Of a DNA stretch of 56,086 bases, positions 6,146 to 15,406 are shown piece after piece. Each line of letters starts with the position of its first letter. The stretch's first letter is position 1. Source of the stretch: Bacteroidales bacterium (GTDB lineage: Bacteria > Bacteroidota > Bacteroidia > Bacteroidales > UBA932); the NCBI GenBank assembly GCA_021443605.1, contig JABUTQ010000051.1, positions 1 through 56,086 of the forward strand, in the 5' to 3' direction. A program made the position numbers and the translations under genes. The notes under the pieces were generated by a model. The model was not told the DNA's origin. It was given only the letters and a program-made list of their open reading frames with translations, and did no database searches.

Positions 6146-8017
6146 TTACTCTTGAGTTGAATCCCACCATACGGGGATTGACCAAACTGCAAGGTCGCTG
6201 TTCCAGCACTTCTTGCCGCTTGAAGCATTGACAGCATCCATATTTGCACCGGGAACCTTTGCACCGATTGCGTGGAGCTGTGTAGAGTTGTAGTTAAGCT
6301 CGTGTGAGCACTGCTGCCAGCGGCGAGGCTGTGTTCCGAGAGGAACGGCCTGCTGAGCGGCTACAGACTGATAGTACTGTGCGGGAACTCCGAATCCGAA
6401 GAAAATCTCGGGATTATAGTCGTAGCGGCGTGCATCGTTGTAGAGCTCAACTGAGAAATGCATAGCCAAACGCTTCTGAGTCATAATCTTACCAAGTGAG
6501 AGATTTGCTGCTGTACCGATACCCTTGCTGAGGAAGTTGGTCATTTCAGCATCTGTCATAGGAACGAATGACGGGCAGTCGAGCAAACCGGCATCTTCCT
6601 TGACCCACTGGTTGAGCTTGATGTTCATCTCTTCCATAGATGCCTTGATACCTGCCTTGTAGGCATCAAATGCACCATTCTGATCACCCTTCTTGAAGAG
6701 GACCTCAGCCTTGATGAAGCAAGCCTCTGAGTATGTTCCAAGGTATGTGGGAGATGAAACGCGGCTGTAGAATGAGCCTGATTCTTTTGATGCATCTGTT
6801 CCGTTTCTTCTGTAGAGAAGGTCCTGATTTGCAGCATAACCCTTTGAAGAGCTTGTGCACTCTACGTAAACGGTGTCACCGAGACGATCGGGGTTGCTTG
6901 AATCAATCCACCAATGTTTAGTGGCATTGAAGTTGGCACGAAGCGGACCACCATTGAGGTTGGGAGCTTCATCAGAAACCATATCGATGCCGAGAGATCT
7001 TCTCCAGTCGCCTTTCCATTTAATCTCTGCGGGTGAATCAGCAGACTTGCCTGACATTGCCCAAGGGATGATGCGGTCTGCGCGAGGGTCTTCAACACCA
7101 TTGCCTGCGAAGTTTGTAAGGTTGTCATACAACATCTTGGTAACCATATAACCACCGTTCATACCGCAGACTGAATAGAGAGGTGAGTAGTCAACAGGCT
7201 CGTCCCAACCAAGAACGTCGTGAGTTGTGCTGTTGTCGTCTGTATGATAGATGACGGCATTGTCGTTGATGCTTGTCTGAGCTGCTGCAAGAGCATCAAG
7301 GATGGCCTGTGCATCATATTTGCCATCTTTGTAGCTGCCTGCCTGCTTCTTGTTGAGTTTGTTGATCCAGCGGGCTTTGAGCAAGTTGCCGAACTTAACC
7401 CATTTGTTGACGTCTCCACCCATCCAGTAATCTCCGAGAGCGAGGGCGGGGAGTGAGGCGTCCTGTCCCTTCGCGAGGGCTTCAAGACCTTCCTCAAGGA
7501 ATTTCATACATCCGAGCCAGATTTCCTTACCTGTGTTGTAAGGAGGAGTAGCGGACTCTGCGCAAGCCTCGTCGAAAGGCATTTCACCGTAAAGGTCTGT
7601 CATCAACATATTTCCATAGGCCCAGATAATCTTGCCGACACCCACATAGTGGTATGCGCCAGCATCTTCGGCCTTCTTAATCATATATGAGATGTTGTTT
7701 GCAGCACCCACGAACCACCACTGGTAAGGAGTGGTCACAGCACCTGACTGAGGGAGCCAAATAGATGCATTGAAGTATGTACCACCACCTGAATAACGGG
7801 TCCAGTCTCCAATCAGGAAGTTTGTACGCCAGTTGGCGAACTGCATAGCGCTGTTGGTATAGAACTCGATATGTGCAAGACGGTTTTGGTATGCAGCACT
7901 CTCTGACGAAGGATTCTCGGGGTCTGTATTGACATCCAGCCAACCTTTGCATGAGCTCATCGAAAGCACGCTGAGCGCGCAAACGATACCTAAAAATATA
8001 TTCTTTATATTTTTCAT
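6146..8017 (-). CDS. SusD/RagB-family surface lipoprotein (SusD-like_2 type)
   Basis: This 623-aa substrate-binding lipoprotein has a signal peptide ending LSMSSC with Cys23 as the lipidated residue. The mature start GWLDVNTDPENPS is typical of the SusD-like_2 group. The helical TPR-like scaffold includes YWMGGDVNKWVKFGNLLKAR and a C-terminal KRLAMHFSVELYNDARRYD segment, the usual position of the conserved helix in this family. It lies 19 nt downstream of the SusC partner in one operon that ends in a terminator. SusD caps the SusC channel and captures ligand at the cell surface. No glycanase lies beside the pair, so the ligand (glycan, peptide or other) cannot be named. Confidence 0.93.
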   Translation of the reverse strand: MKNIKNIFLGIVCALSVLSMSSCKGWLDVNTDPENPSSESAAYQNRLAHIEFYTNSAMQFANWRTNFLIGDWTRYSGGGTYFNASIWLPQSGAVTTPYQWWFVGAANNISYMIKKAEDAGAYHYVGVGKIIWAYGNMLMTDLYGEMPFDEACAESATPPYNTGKEIWLGCMKFLEEGLEALAKGQDASLPALALGDYWMGGDVNKWVKFGNLLKARWINKLNKKQAGSYKDGKYDAQAILDALAAAQTSINDNAVIYHTDDNSTTHDVLGWDEPVDYSPLYSVCGMNGGYMVTKMLYDNLTNFAGNGVEDPRADRIIPWAMSGKSADSPAEIKWKGDWRRSLGIDMVSDEAPNLNGGPLRANFNATKHWWIDSSNPDRLGDTVYVECTSSSKGYAANQDLLYRRNGTDASKESGSFYSRVSSPTYLGTYSEACFIKAEVLFKKGDQNGAFDAYKAGIKASMEEMNIKLNQWVKEDAGLLDCPSFVPMTDAEMTNFLSKGIGTAANLSLGKIMTQKRLAMHFSVELYNDARRYDYNPEIFFGFGVPAQYYQSVAAQQAVPLGTQPRRWQQCSHELNYNSTQLHAIGAKVPGANMDAVNASSGKKCWNSDLAVWSIPVWWDSTQE

Positions 8018-8036
8018 CTTGATTTCGTATTAAAAA

Positions 8037-11000
8037 TTAGAATGTCAAATTAAGACCGAAAGTCATACCGGCTGTAGCGGGAACACCGCAGTAGTCGAAA
8101 CCAACTGAAGATGAACCACCTACACCTGCACCAGCTGCTGCAACCTCAGGATCACCGTCGTAGTTGGTGAAGAGGAGGATGTTGTTTGCAGTTGCAGATA
8201 CAGTCACTCTCTTGATGAAACCTGTGGCATCCATCCACTTCTTGGGGAGAGAATAGCTCAAACCGAGTGAACGGAGACGGAAGAGGTTGACCTTTGTAAT
8301 ATAGTTTGCAGAATTGGTAGGATAATATGAAGTGTAGTAACTCTTGATGATGTTGTAACCACTTACAAGCTTGCCATTGAATTCATATTCCTGGTCTGCA
8401 TTCCAAGTATGTGTCATAGCCTCGTAAACAGGAATTTCCTTGGTCTTGTCGCCATCCTGAACTGTCTGTGTGCCAGTCTTGTAAAGACCTGACACCGTGA
8501 GAGGTTCATTACGCCATTTTGCAGAATTGGCACTTGTACCAGCCTGGTCCATGGTGTATCTTGTACCGTTCACAACGTCCCCACCGAATGAGAACTCCCA
8601 CAACATATTGAGGGAGAGACCCTTCCAAGTGAAAGTATTGTTGAAACCACCTGTAAGGACAGCTTCACGGTTACCAACCTCTGAAAGGTCAGTTGTATAG
8701 GTAGGCATTCCGTTCTTGTCGAGAACTACCTGGTTTGTAGTTTGATAGAGAACTTTACCGCTCTCGCCTACGATGGTGTTGTCTTTATTCCACGCTGTAC
8801 CTGCAATACCCATGAAGTAACCACCATTGTAAGAAGCAGCCTTCATTCCGGCATACTGAACGTCTGTAACGTACATTACGTCGGTACCATCCGGCAGACC
8901 GTCGAGCTTACCGCGGTTGCCTGCGAGGTTGAGGGTTGACTCCCATACGAAATCTCTTGTCTCAACTGGTGTACCGCTGATAGAGAGCTCCATACCTTTG
9001 TTATATACGTTCGCTGCATTGATTGAGCAGAAGATATAACCTGTTGACTGAGGTCCGCGAGGTGAAAGAATCTGGTTGTAAGAGTCGTTTGTGTAGTATG
9101 CGTAGTCGATATGGAGACGTCCGTTGAAGAAGCCGAGTTCGATACCGATTTCAGTAGATTTTGTCATTTCAGGCTTGAGGTACGGGTTACCACGGGTCCA
9201 GCTGTTACCAACACCAGTGATGCCACCGAGATAAGTACCTACAGGCCAGAGAGCTGTATTAGTCTCATAAACGCCTGTGTCCTTACCTACCTTTGCCCAA
9301 GAAGCGCGGATTTTACCGAAAGTGAACACGTCATTCTTAGGGATGAGTTCGCTAAACACGAACGATCCGCTCACTGACGGATAGAAGTATGAACGGTTTG
9401 CAACAGGGAGTGTTGAAGTCCAGTCGTTACGACCTGTTACTGTCAAATAGAGCATATTTCTCCAAGATGCGCGGAACTCACCGAACACACCTGCGAGTCT
9501 CTTGAGGGATGAGCCGTGTGAGAACTGCTTGTAGTCTGCTGAAGCATTTGCATAAGAGAAGAAATCGGGAACGGAGAAGTTCCAGGCCATCATATATTCT
9601 GTCTCACCGCTGGTCTGGTCAATCTGGCCACCGAGGAGGAGTCCGAGTTCGAACTCACCGAACTTCTTGTTCATATTAGAAGTCACGTTGTGTGAGAGAT
9701 ACTGATACTGACGGGTATTGTCACTCATCATACCTTTCTGCCATGCTTGCTTGATAACTGAACCTGCAGCGATTCTGTTGCGGTTTGTCTGAGTGTAAGT
9801 ATCGATACCGAGACGATAGTTGAGTGTCCACCAATCAAATATCTTGGCATTTACGAACAAGCTACCTGTGAAACGGTTGGTCTGGTCTGTGAGTTTATCC
9901 TTGTTGATAATCCAATAAGGGTTTTCACGCTCGTCCCAAGGGTCGAGACGGTCGCCGAAAAGACGATAGCGTGTTCCGTCTTCGTTGAGATAATGTTTCA
10001 TATCATCAAACGGAGACCATACGTATGCTGAATAGAGGGCACCGTTACCGCTTGAGTTGTAAAGACCGCCTGAAGTGAGGGTCTTGTCTGTCTCTGCCTG
10101 TGAATAAGCTGCGTTTGCACCAACTGTGAAGATATTGCCAATCTTCTGTTCGCCGTTGAAACGGAAAGTGTATTTGGTATATCCTGTTCCGGGAACAACA
10201 CCGCCCTGATCGTAGAAAGATCCTGAGAGGAAGAAGTTGTTGGTCTTTGTACCGCCGGCTACGCTGAGGCTTTCGTCAACGATAAGGCCGCCCTTGAAGA
10301 ACTGACCGAGGTTGTCGTAAGTCTTTGCAGAGCTCTTTGTACCCCAAGAGTTGTATGAAAAGTCGTTGAATGCAGTTTCGTGCTTTCCGCCGGGGTAGAG
10401 GTCCTCGATGTATCCGCGAGCATACTCATTCTGGAATTTGGGGAGATTTGTAACCCAAGAGGTAGAGATCTTTGAGTTGAAGTTGACCTCAACCCTGCCT
10501 TCCTTACCTTTCTTGGTGGTGATGATAATCACACCGTTTGCAGCGCGTGAACCATAAAGAGCTGAAGCGGCAGGACCTTTGAGGACAGACATTGACTCGA
10601 TATCCTCGGGGTTGATATCCATAAGACGATTTGAAGTGGTCATTGTACCACGGATTGTACCGTCGAATGCAGAGTTACCAACGAGTGAAGATGAGTTGTC
10701 ATAAATCACACCGTCAACTACGAAGAGAGGCTGGCTATCCTTTGTTTCGGAACCTGAAGTGGCACCACGAAGGATAATCTGTGCGCCTGAACCGGCAGCA
10801 CCACTTGATTGAGTGATGTTTACACCGGCAACCTTACCTGAAAGAGAAGAGATAGGGTTTGCAGTCTTGTTTCTCATCAACTCGGTAGAGCTAACTTCTT
10901 CCATTGCGTAACCGAGAGATTTTTTCTCTTTCTTGATACCCATCGCAGTAACTACTGCGTCTTCGAGCATGAGGGCATCGTCTTCAAGAATCATGTCAAT

Positions 11001-11285
11001 TTTCTGACGGCCATTGACGGCAACTTCAACGGTCTTGTAACCCATTGAAGAAAATTCCAATGTTCCGCGTGAGGGAGCTGTCAGTGAATACACTCCGTTG
11101 ACATCTGTCGCAGCACCGTTGGAAGTTCCCTTCACAACAACGTATGCTCCAACGACCGGCTCGCCTCTCTGATCTGTCACCTTACCGGTAACGTTCAGAT
11201 TCTGAGCCATCACTGTTCCCAAACCGAGAACAAGTGCGCACATCACCGCAAAAAAGCGGCTCAATTTGTTAGACAAAATGAACAT
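8037..11285 (-). CDS. SusC/RagA-family TonB-dependent outer-membrane transporter
   Basis: This 1082-aa protein has a signal peptide at residues 1-27 (ending VMAQ). A carboxypeptidase-regulatory-like beta-sandwich spans ~29-110 (VTGKVTDQRGEPVVGAYVVV), the plug ~118-250 (LFVVDGVIYD, VLKGPAASALYGSRAANGVI), and a 22-strand-type barrel follows, ending in terminal Phe. There is no N-terminal STN domain, so signalling to an anti-sigma factor is not expected. It imports the ligand captured by the adjacent SusD using TonB energy. Its first ~110 residues are very similar to those of the second SusC in the window, whereas the plug and barrel diverge. The promoter is at 11339-11368. Confidence 0.95.
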   Translation of the reverse strand: MFILSNKLSRFFAVMCALVLGLGTVMAQNLNVTGKVTDQRGEPVVGAYVVVKGTSNGAATDVNGVYSLTAPSRGTLEFSSMGYKTVEVAVNGRQKIDMILEDDALMLEDAVVTAMGIKKEKKSLGYAMEEVSSTELMRNKTANPISSLSGKVAGVNITQSSGAAGSGAQIILRGATSGSETKDSQPLFVVDGVIYDNSSSLVGNSAFDGTIRGTMTTSNRLMDINPEDIESMSVLKGPAASALYGSRAANGVIIITTKKGKEGRVEVNFNSKISTSWVTNLPKFQNEYARGYIEDLYPGGKHETAFNDFSYNSWGTKSSAKTYDNLGQFFKGGLIVDESLSVAGGTKTNNFFLSGSFYDQGGVVPGTGYTKYTFRFNGEQKIGNIFTVGANAAYSQAETDKTLTSGGLYNSSGNGALYSAYVWSPFDDMKHYLNEDGTRYRLFGDRLDPWDERENPYWIINKDKLTDQTNRFTGSLFVNAKIFDWWTLNYRLGIDTYTQTNRNRIAAGSVIKQAWQKGMMSDNTRQYQYLSHNVTSNMNKKFGEFELGLLLGGQIDQTSGETEYMMAWNFSVPDFFSYANASADYKQFSHGSSLKRLAGVFGEFRASWRNMLYLTVTGRNDWTSTLPVANRSYFYPSVSGSFVFSELIPKNDVFTFGKIRASWAKVGKDTGVYETNTALWPVGTYLGGITGVGNSWTRGNPYLKPEMTKSTEIGIELGFFNGRLHIDYAYYTNDSYNQILSPRGPQSTGYIFCSINAANVYNKGMELSISGTPVETRDFVWESTLNLAGNRGKLDGLPDGTDVMYVTDVQYAGMKAASYNGGYFMGIAGTAWNKDNTIVGESGKVLYQTTNQVVLDKNGMPTYTTDLSEVGNREAVLTGGFNNTFTWKGLSLNMLWEFSFGGDVVNGTRYTMDQAGTSANSAKWRNEPLTVSGLYKTGTQTVQDGDKTKEIPVYEAMTHTWNADQEYEFNGKLVSGYNIIKSYYTSYYPTNSANYITKVNLFRLRSLGLSYSLPKKWMDATGFIKRVTVSATANNILLFTNYDGDPEVAAAGAGVGGSSSVGFDYCGVPATAGMTFGLNLTF

Positions 11286-11338
11286 AAGTGAAATTTTAGG
11301 TTAATATTATGTGTTAATCTTATGTGCATAAAATTTTT

Positions 11339-11368
11339 CAAAGTTATAAAAAAAACCACAATCTCAAA
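11339..11368 (-). promoter_or_regulatory. Promoter of the first SusCD operon
   Basis: On the minus strand this reads TTTG, 18 nt, TAACTTTG. The expected start near 11332 leaves a leader of about 47 nt. Confidence 0.75.
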
Positions 11369-11383
11369 GGAATTGGCACTATA

Positions 11384-12400
11384 TCAGAATATATCTTCAT
11401 TTACCCCCTCAAGAAATGCCGTTTCGATGGGGATATAGAAGAGGCGTTCACGGATAACTTTGGGGATGGTGGTTTCGAAAACGAAGCGCTGGGCATCCTT
11501 TTCGGTGGTCAAGAGCACCGCACGGGGATGGGCTTCGGCCAAGGATACAATCTGCCGCACGTCCGACTTCGTGAATTTGTGATGGTCGGGATAGCTCAGA
11601 AAATGGGCTTCGCGATAGATCGAGAGCACGTGCATCTTAATCTGGGTATTGTCTGCGATGCCGGTTATGAGAATCGCCTCCTGAGAGTAAATGAACCTGT
11701 TGTTTCCAAAATCGGAGAAGACCGGCAACGGCTGGCAGTATTCTATCGTGGTGAAGGAGGTCTTGTGGTGGCGCCCCACCCTGTTTGCTTCAATTATTTT
11801 CTCTCTGTCCCATTCGTTCAGATATGATGGACATTTTGTAAATATCACTGTATCAGCTCGTTTTATCTGAGAAGGAATATCCCTCAACCTGCCGAACGGG
11901 AGGAGAAAATCTTTGAATACCGGCCTGTTGTATGGTATCAGGAGCACAGATTTGGAAGGTTTCAGTTTCCTGTACTGGAATCCGTCATCCAAGATTATGA
12001 CATCCGGGCGCTTCTCTTGAGGGAGTTCCATCATTTTCTTGACGGCGGCGCAGCGATTTTTGCTTACGATAACCGTTGCTTGTGGGAACTTGCGTTTGAT
12101 TTGGAGCGGCTCGTCTCCGACAGTTGAAGCTTTGTCATATTCATCTACTATTTTGAGTCCCCGCCCCTTGCGCCCGTAGCCGAGAGAGATTACACCCACT
12201 TTGCCCTTTTTGAGATATTCTTTTACAAACATCTCTGTATGAGGCGTTTTACCGGTACCACCAACGGTGATATTCCCTATTGAAATGATTGGAATATCGA
12301 ATGAAGATGAATGGAGAATCCCTTTGTCGAACCACCTGTTACGAATGGCAAGCACCAAATAATATGGGAACAGAAGTATCTTGTTTACGAAGGCGTACAT
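11384..12400 (-). CDS. lpxK: Tetraacyldisaccharide 4'-kinase
   Basis: LpxK phosphorylates the 4' position of the lipid A disaccharide at the inner membrane, the sixth step of lipid A synthesis. The protein is 338 aa from the chosen ATG at 12398-12400. A longer in-frame reading would overlap dusB and adds non-conserved residues. An N-terminal membrane-associated helix (FVNKILLFPYYLVLAI) precedes the Walker A-like IGNITVGGTGKTP at ~41-53; a DDGFQYRKL motif lies downstream. Translation starts 1 nt after the dusB stop, so the two genes are coupled. No terminator is seen between it and the susC promoter. Confidence 0.95.
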   Translation of the reverse strand: MYAFVNKILLFPYYLVLAIRNRWFDKGILHSSSFDIPIISIGNITVGGTGKTPHTEMFVKEYLKKGKVGVISLGYGRKGRGLKIVDEYDKASTVGDEPLQIKRKFPQATVIVSKNRCAAVKKMMELPQEKRPDVIILDDGFQYRKLKPSKSVLLIPYNRPVFKDFLLPFGRLRDIPSQIKRADTVIFTKCPSYLNEWDREKIIEANRVGRHHKTSFTTIEYCQPLPVFSDFGNNRFIYSQEAILITGIADNTQIKMHVLSIYREAHFLSYPDHHKFTKSDVRQIVSLAEAHPRAVLLTTEKDAQRFVFETTIPKVIRERLFYIPIETAFLEGVNEDIF

Positions 12401-12401
12401 T

Positions 12402-13376
12402 TTATTTCCAATTCTGATTGATAAAATCCAAAGTTTTGAACAGCTCGGCCGGATCGTTCTCAGTGACAAGTTTCAGTCGTGTCTCCTTGAAATTGTCGAG
12501 GCATTTGAAATAGCAGCTCAAATGGCGCCGCATCTCAAGCACACCAACTCTTTCGCCCTTGATTTCCAGACTTTTGGCAAGATGTTTCTTTGCAAGCTCC
12601 ACCCGCTCCGCAACCGACATTGTAGGGAGAATCTCCCCAGTTGCAAGGTAGTGTTTTATCTCCTTGAAAATCCACGGATGGCCAAAACTTGCCCTGCCGA
12701 CCATTATCCCATCCACTCCGTAGCGGTCGAACGCCTCTTTTGCCTTTATTGGATTGGTGATGTCGCCGTTGCCGATAATCGGGATATGGATACGGGGATT
12801 ATTCTTTATCTCCCCTATGAGTGTCCAGTCCGCGTCTCCCTTATACATCTGAGAACGAGTACGACCGTGAATAGTAAGCGCCTCTATTCCAACATCTTGT
12901 AGTCTTTCGGCCAACTCGGGTATAATCTTGCTGTTTTCATCCCAGCCCAAGCGGGTCTTTACCGTTACGGGAAGTTTCACCGCTTCTACCACCTGTCGCG
13001 TGATATCCACCATCTTGTCTGGATAGCGCATCATACCGCTGCCCGCACCGCGTCCTGCAATCTTGTTTACCGGACATCCGAAGTTTATGTCGATGATATC
13101 GGGGGCGGCTGCTTCGGCAATCTGCGCCGCCTCCACCATAGCTTCGGGGATATGGCCGTAAATCTGGATGGCAATGGGGCGCTCATAGTCGAGAATGTTC
13201 AACTTGGCGGCCGTCTTGCCGGCATTTCTGATGAGGCCGTCAGAAGATACGAACTCGGTATAGACCATATCGGCCCCATACATCTTGCAGATGTAGCGGA
13301 AAGTGATGTCGGTGACGTTTTCCATCGGAGCAAGAAGCACCGGCTTCTCTCCCAAATCGAGATTACGAATCTTCAT
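12402..13376 (-). CDS. dusB: tRNA-dihydrouridine synthase B
   Basis: This 324-aa FMN-dependent TIM-barrel enzyme reduces uridine to dihydrouridine in the tRNA D-loop. It begins LGEKPVLLAPMENVTD, followed by YTEFVSSDGLIR and the active-site segment DINFGCPVNK with catalytic Cys101. GRTRSQMYKG and NGDITNP mark the phosphate-binding strands. It is the first gene of a dusB-lpxK pair. A -7 box (TATCTTCG) ends 8 nt before the ATG, which suggests a leaderless or nearly leaderless mRNA. Confidence 0.95.
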   Translation of the reverse strand: MKIRNLDLGEKPVLLAPMENVTDITFRYICKMYGADMVYTEFVSSDGLIRNAGKTAAKLNILDYERPIAIQIYGHIPEAMVEAAQIAEAAAPDIIDINFGCPVNKIAGRGAGSGMMRYPDKMVDITRQVVEAVKLPVTVKTRLGWDENSKIIPELAERLQDVGIEALTIHGRTRSQMYKGDADWTLIGEIKNNPRIHIPIIGNGDITNPIKAKEAFDRYGVDGIMVGRASFGHPWIFKEIKHYLATGEILPTMSVAERVELAKKHLAKSLEIKGERVGVLEMRRHLSCYFKCLDNFKETRLKLVTENDPAELFKTLDFINQNWK

Positions 13377-13384
13377 AGCGGCTG

Positions 13385-13392
13385 CGAAGATA
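13385..13392 (-). promoter_or_regulatory. Candidate -7 box of dusB-lpxK (leaderless)
   Basis: TATCTTCG on the minus strand lies 8 nt before the ATG. No good -33 TTTG is present, because that position falls inside the terminator hairpin of the ribosomal operon. The promoter is therefore weak or unusual. Confidence 0.45.
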
Positions 13393-13393
13393 C

Positions 13394-13427
13394 AAAAAAG
13401 TCGCGCATTTTGGGTGCACGACTTTTT
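13394..13427 (-). terminator. Rho-independent terminator of the rplM-rpsI-rpsB-tsf cluster
   Basis: A 13-bp stem (AAAAAGTCGTGCA paired with TGCGCGACTTTTT on the minus strand, one GU) with a 7-nt loop and a six-T tail, 22 nt past the tsf stop. Confidence 0.85.
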
Positions 13428-13449
13428 GTTTTATTAGGAATTGACTTGA

Positions 13450-14445
13450 TTAGTCTGTGAGAGAGAATCTCTGGAAGGCCACAACCTTAGCATCTTTGTC
13501 GATGCTTGCGATATGGTCTTTCACAGAAATCTTACCAACCATTACAAACTCCTGGTCTTCAAGTGTTTGCTCTTTGAAGAACTTGGCAAGACGACCTTTG
13601 GCGATGTTCTGAATCATACCCTCGTTGAGGTTTGCAGCCTTCTTCTCTGAAGTTTCCTTGATAATCTGGCGTGCAAGGTCTGCCTGCTCGGGAGTAATCC
13701 AACCCTTTGCAGTATTTGACTGGATATGATCTTCGCTATCAACGTGTGCAGGGTTGATGCCGGCCTTCTTGAGGTCTGCCTCAACAGCCTTGAGGATCTG
13801 CTCTTCCTTTGTCTTTTCAATGGCGATGGCGAGCTCTTTCTCAACAACTTCTGCAGGAACGCTGTCTGAATTGACTGCAACGGGGTTCATTGCAGTAATC
13901 TGCATTGCGATATGCTTTGCAAGGTCTGCGGGAACTTCTTTGTTGAAACCGACAACGGTTGCAATCTTGTGGTTGATGTGGATGTAAGATCCGATATAAG
14001 GAGCTTCGAGAGTGTAGTAGCAAGCCACAACGTGCTTCTCACCACTTTTACCGGTCTGCTCTGTAACTGCCTGTTCAACTGTACGGCCGTCAGCCATTTT
14101 GCAAGCCAAAAGATCTTCTTTGGTTGCAGGATATGCTGTGGCGGCTACCTCTGCGATGGCGTTTGCAAGGGCTGTGAACTCATCGTTCTTTGCCACGAAG
14201 TCGGTCTCGCAACCAAGGCTTACGAGGATGGCTTTCTGATTGCCCTCAAGCACCTTTGCGATAACGGAACCTTCTGTAGTTTCGCGGTCTGCGCGCTTTG
14301 CAGCAACGAGCTTACCCTTCTCGCGGATAATCTCTTTTGCCTTCTCGAAATCGCCTTCAGCCTCAACGAGAGCCTTTTTGCAATCCATCATGCCTGCGCC
14401 GGTCATTTTGCGCAATTTTGCTACATCTGTTGCTTTAATTTCCAT
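13450..14445 (-). CDS. tsf: Elongation factor Ts
   Basis: EF-Ts exchanges GDP for GTP on EF-Tu. The protein is 331 aa, longer than E. coli EF-Ts (283 aa). It has the N-terminal UBA-like domain with TGAGMMDCKKALVEAEGDFE and the core LVSLGCETDFVAKNDEF. The ATG is preceded by a clear Shine-Dalgarno AAGGAG (14451-14456), rare in this window. It follows rpsB after 12 nt and is the last gene before a strong terminator. Confidence 0.97.
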   Translation of the reverse strand: MEIKATDVAKLRKMTGAGMMDCKKALVEAEGDFEKAKEIIREKGKLVAAKRADRETTEGSVIAKVLEGNQKAILVSLGCETDFVAKNDEFTALANAIAEVAATAYPATKEDLLACKMADGRTVEQAVTEQTGKSGEKHVVACYYTLEAPYIGSYIHINHKIATVVGFNKEVPADLAKHIAMQITAMNPVAVNSDSVPAEVVEKELAIAIEKTKEEQILKAVEADLKKAGINPAHVDSEDHIQSNTAKGWITPEQADLARQIIKETSEKKAANLNEGMIQNIAKGRLAKFFKEQTLEDQEFVMVGKISVKDHIASIDKDAKVVAFQRFSLTD

Positions 14446-14457
14446 AGTATCTCCTTA

Positions 14458-15258
14458 TTATTCAGCTGATTCTTCTTTTTCTTCTCTCTTGGGGCCGTTT
14501 CTGCGTGAACGAACTTTCTTTGCAGGAGCGTCGTCCTTTGCTTCAACTTCCACGTTTTTCTCCTTTTCGAGCTTTCTTTCCTCGAGACCTTCTGCAATAG
14601 CCTTGCAGATAGTCTCAGAAACGAGTGCGATTGACTTGGCAGCGTCGTCATTTGCCGGAATCACATAATCAATGTTTGTAGGATCGCAACAAGTATCAAC
14701 CATTGCGATAACCGGGATATTGAGACGGTTTGCCTCTTTCACTGCGTTGATTTCTTTCTGTACGTCAACTACGAAAAGGGCTGAAGGGAGACGGTTGAGG
14801 TCAGCGATTGAACCGAGGTTCTTCTCAAGTTTTGCCCTCTGGCGGGTAATCTGGAGGCGCTCACGCTTTGCGAGTGTCTCGAATGTACCATCGGTAATCA
14901 TCTTGTCGATGGTGTTCATTTTCTTGACAGCCTTGCGGATTGTGGGGAAGTTGGTAAGCATACCACCTGCCCAGCGCTCTGTAACGTAAGGCATATTGAC
15001 TGCCTTTGCATTTTCCGCAATGATGTCCTTTGCCTGTTTCTTTGTAGCTACAAACAATACCTTGCGCCCTGCGCGAGCGAGCTGTTTTGCGATATTTGCA
15101 GCTTCATCTATTTTGACAACAGTCTTATGCAGGTCGATGATATGGATTCCGTTTTTCTCCATAAAGATATAGGGAGCCATTTTAGGATTCCATTTTCTCT
15201 TCTGGTGTCCGAAGTGAGCGCCTGCATCAAGTAGGTCTTGGAAATTTGTTCTTGACAT
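14458..15258 (-). CDS. rpsB: 30S ribosomal protein S2
   Basis: This 266-aa protein carries the S2 signatures LDAGAHFGHQKRKWNPKM and VPANDDAAKS-like VIPANDDAAKSIALV. It assembles late into the 30S platform. The last ~40 residues are an added Lys/Glu-rich tail (KEKNVEVEAKDD, RSRRNGPKREEK). The gene is separated from rpsI by 148 nt that can fold into hairpins (15296-15385), so it may be regulated separately from rplM-rpsI. Confidence 0.97.
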   Translation of the reverse strand: MSRTNFQDLLDAGAHFGHQKRKWNPKMAPYIFMEKNGIHIIDLHKTVVKIDEAANIAKQLARAGRKVLFVATKKQAKDIIAENAKAVNMPYVTERWAGGMLTNFPTIRKAVKKMNTIDKMITDGTFETLAKRERLQITRQRAKLEKNLGSIADLNRLPSALFVVDVQKEINAVKEANRLNIPVIAMVDTCCDPTNIDYVIPANDDAAKSIALVSETICKAIAEGLEERKLEKEKNVEVEAKDDAPAKKVRSRRNGPKREEKEESAE

Positions 15259-15295
15259 TTTAATTCTTTTTTGTTTTAACTCTTTTTTTCAATCG

Positions 15296-15385
15296 GGAGA
15301 GTAGCGCTATGCGGTCTCTCCAATTTTCCGCAGTCCATCAAACATTTGGTAGCCATAAAGGGTCCGAACGTTTTGTCCTGGACTG
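15296..15385 (-). promoter_or_regulatory. Candidate structured mRNA leader of rpsB-tsf
   Basis: On the minus strand CAGTCC (15380-15385) can pair with GGACTG (15331-15336), enclosing a possible inner GTCC/GGAC hairpin. Then GGAGAG (15316-15321) pairs with CTCTCC (15296-15301) around a CGC...GCG loop region. The 148-nt rpsI-rpsB gap is long for a ribosomal operon. S2 autoregulates through leaders in other phyla; the comparison is an inference. Confidence 0.5.
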
Positions 15386-15406
15386 TGCAAATAAATAAGT
15401 AAATCG

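Noticed and set aside
12401..12469. N-terminal extension of lpxK
   Set aside because: The extra 23 residues overlap dusB and are not LpxK-like; the ATG at 12398-12400 opens the conserved sequence.
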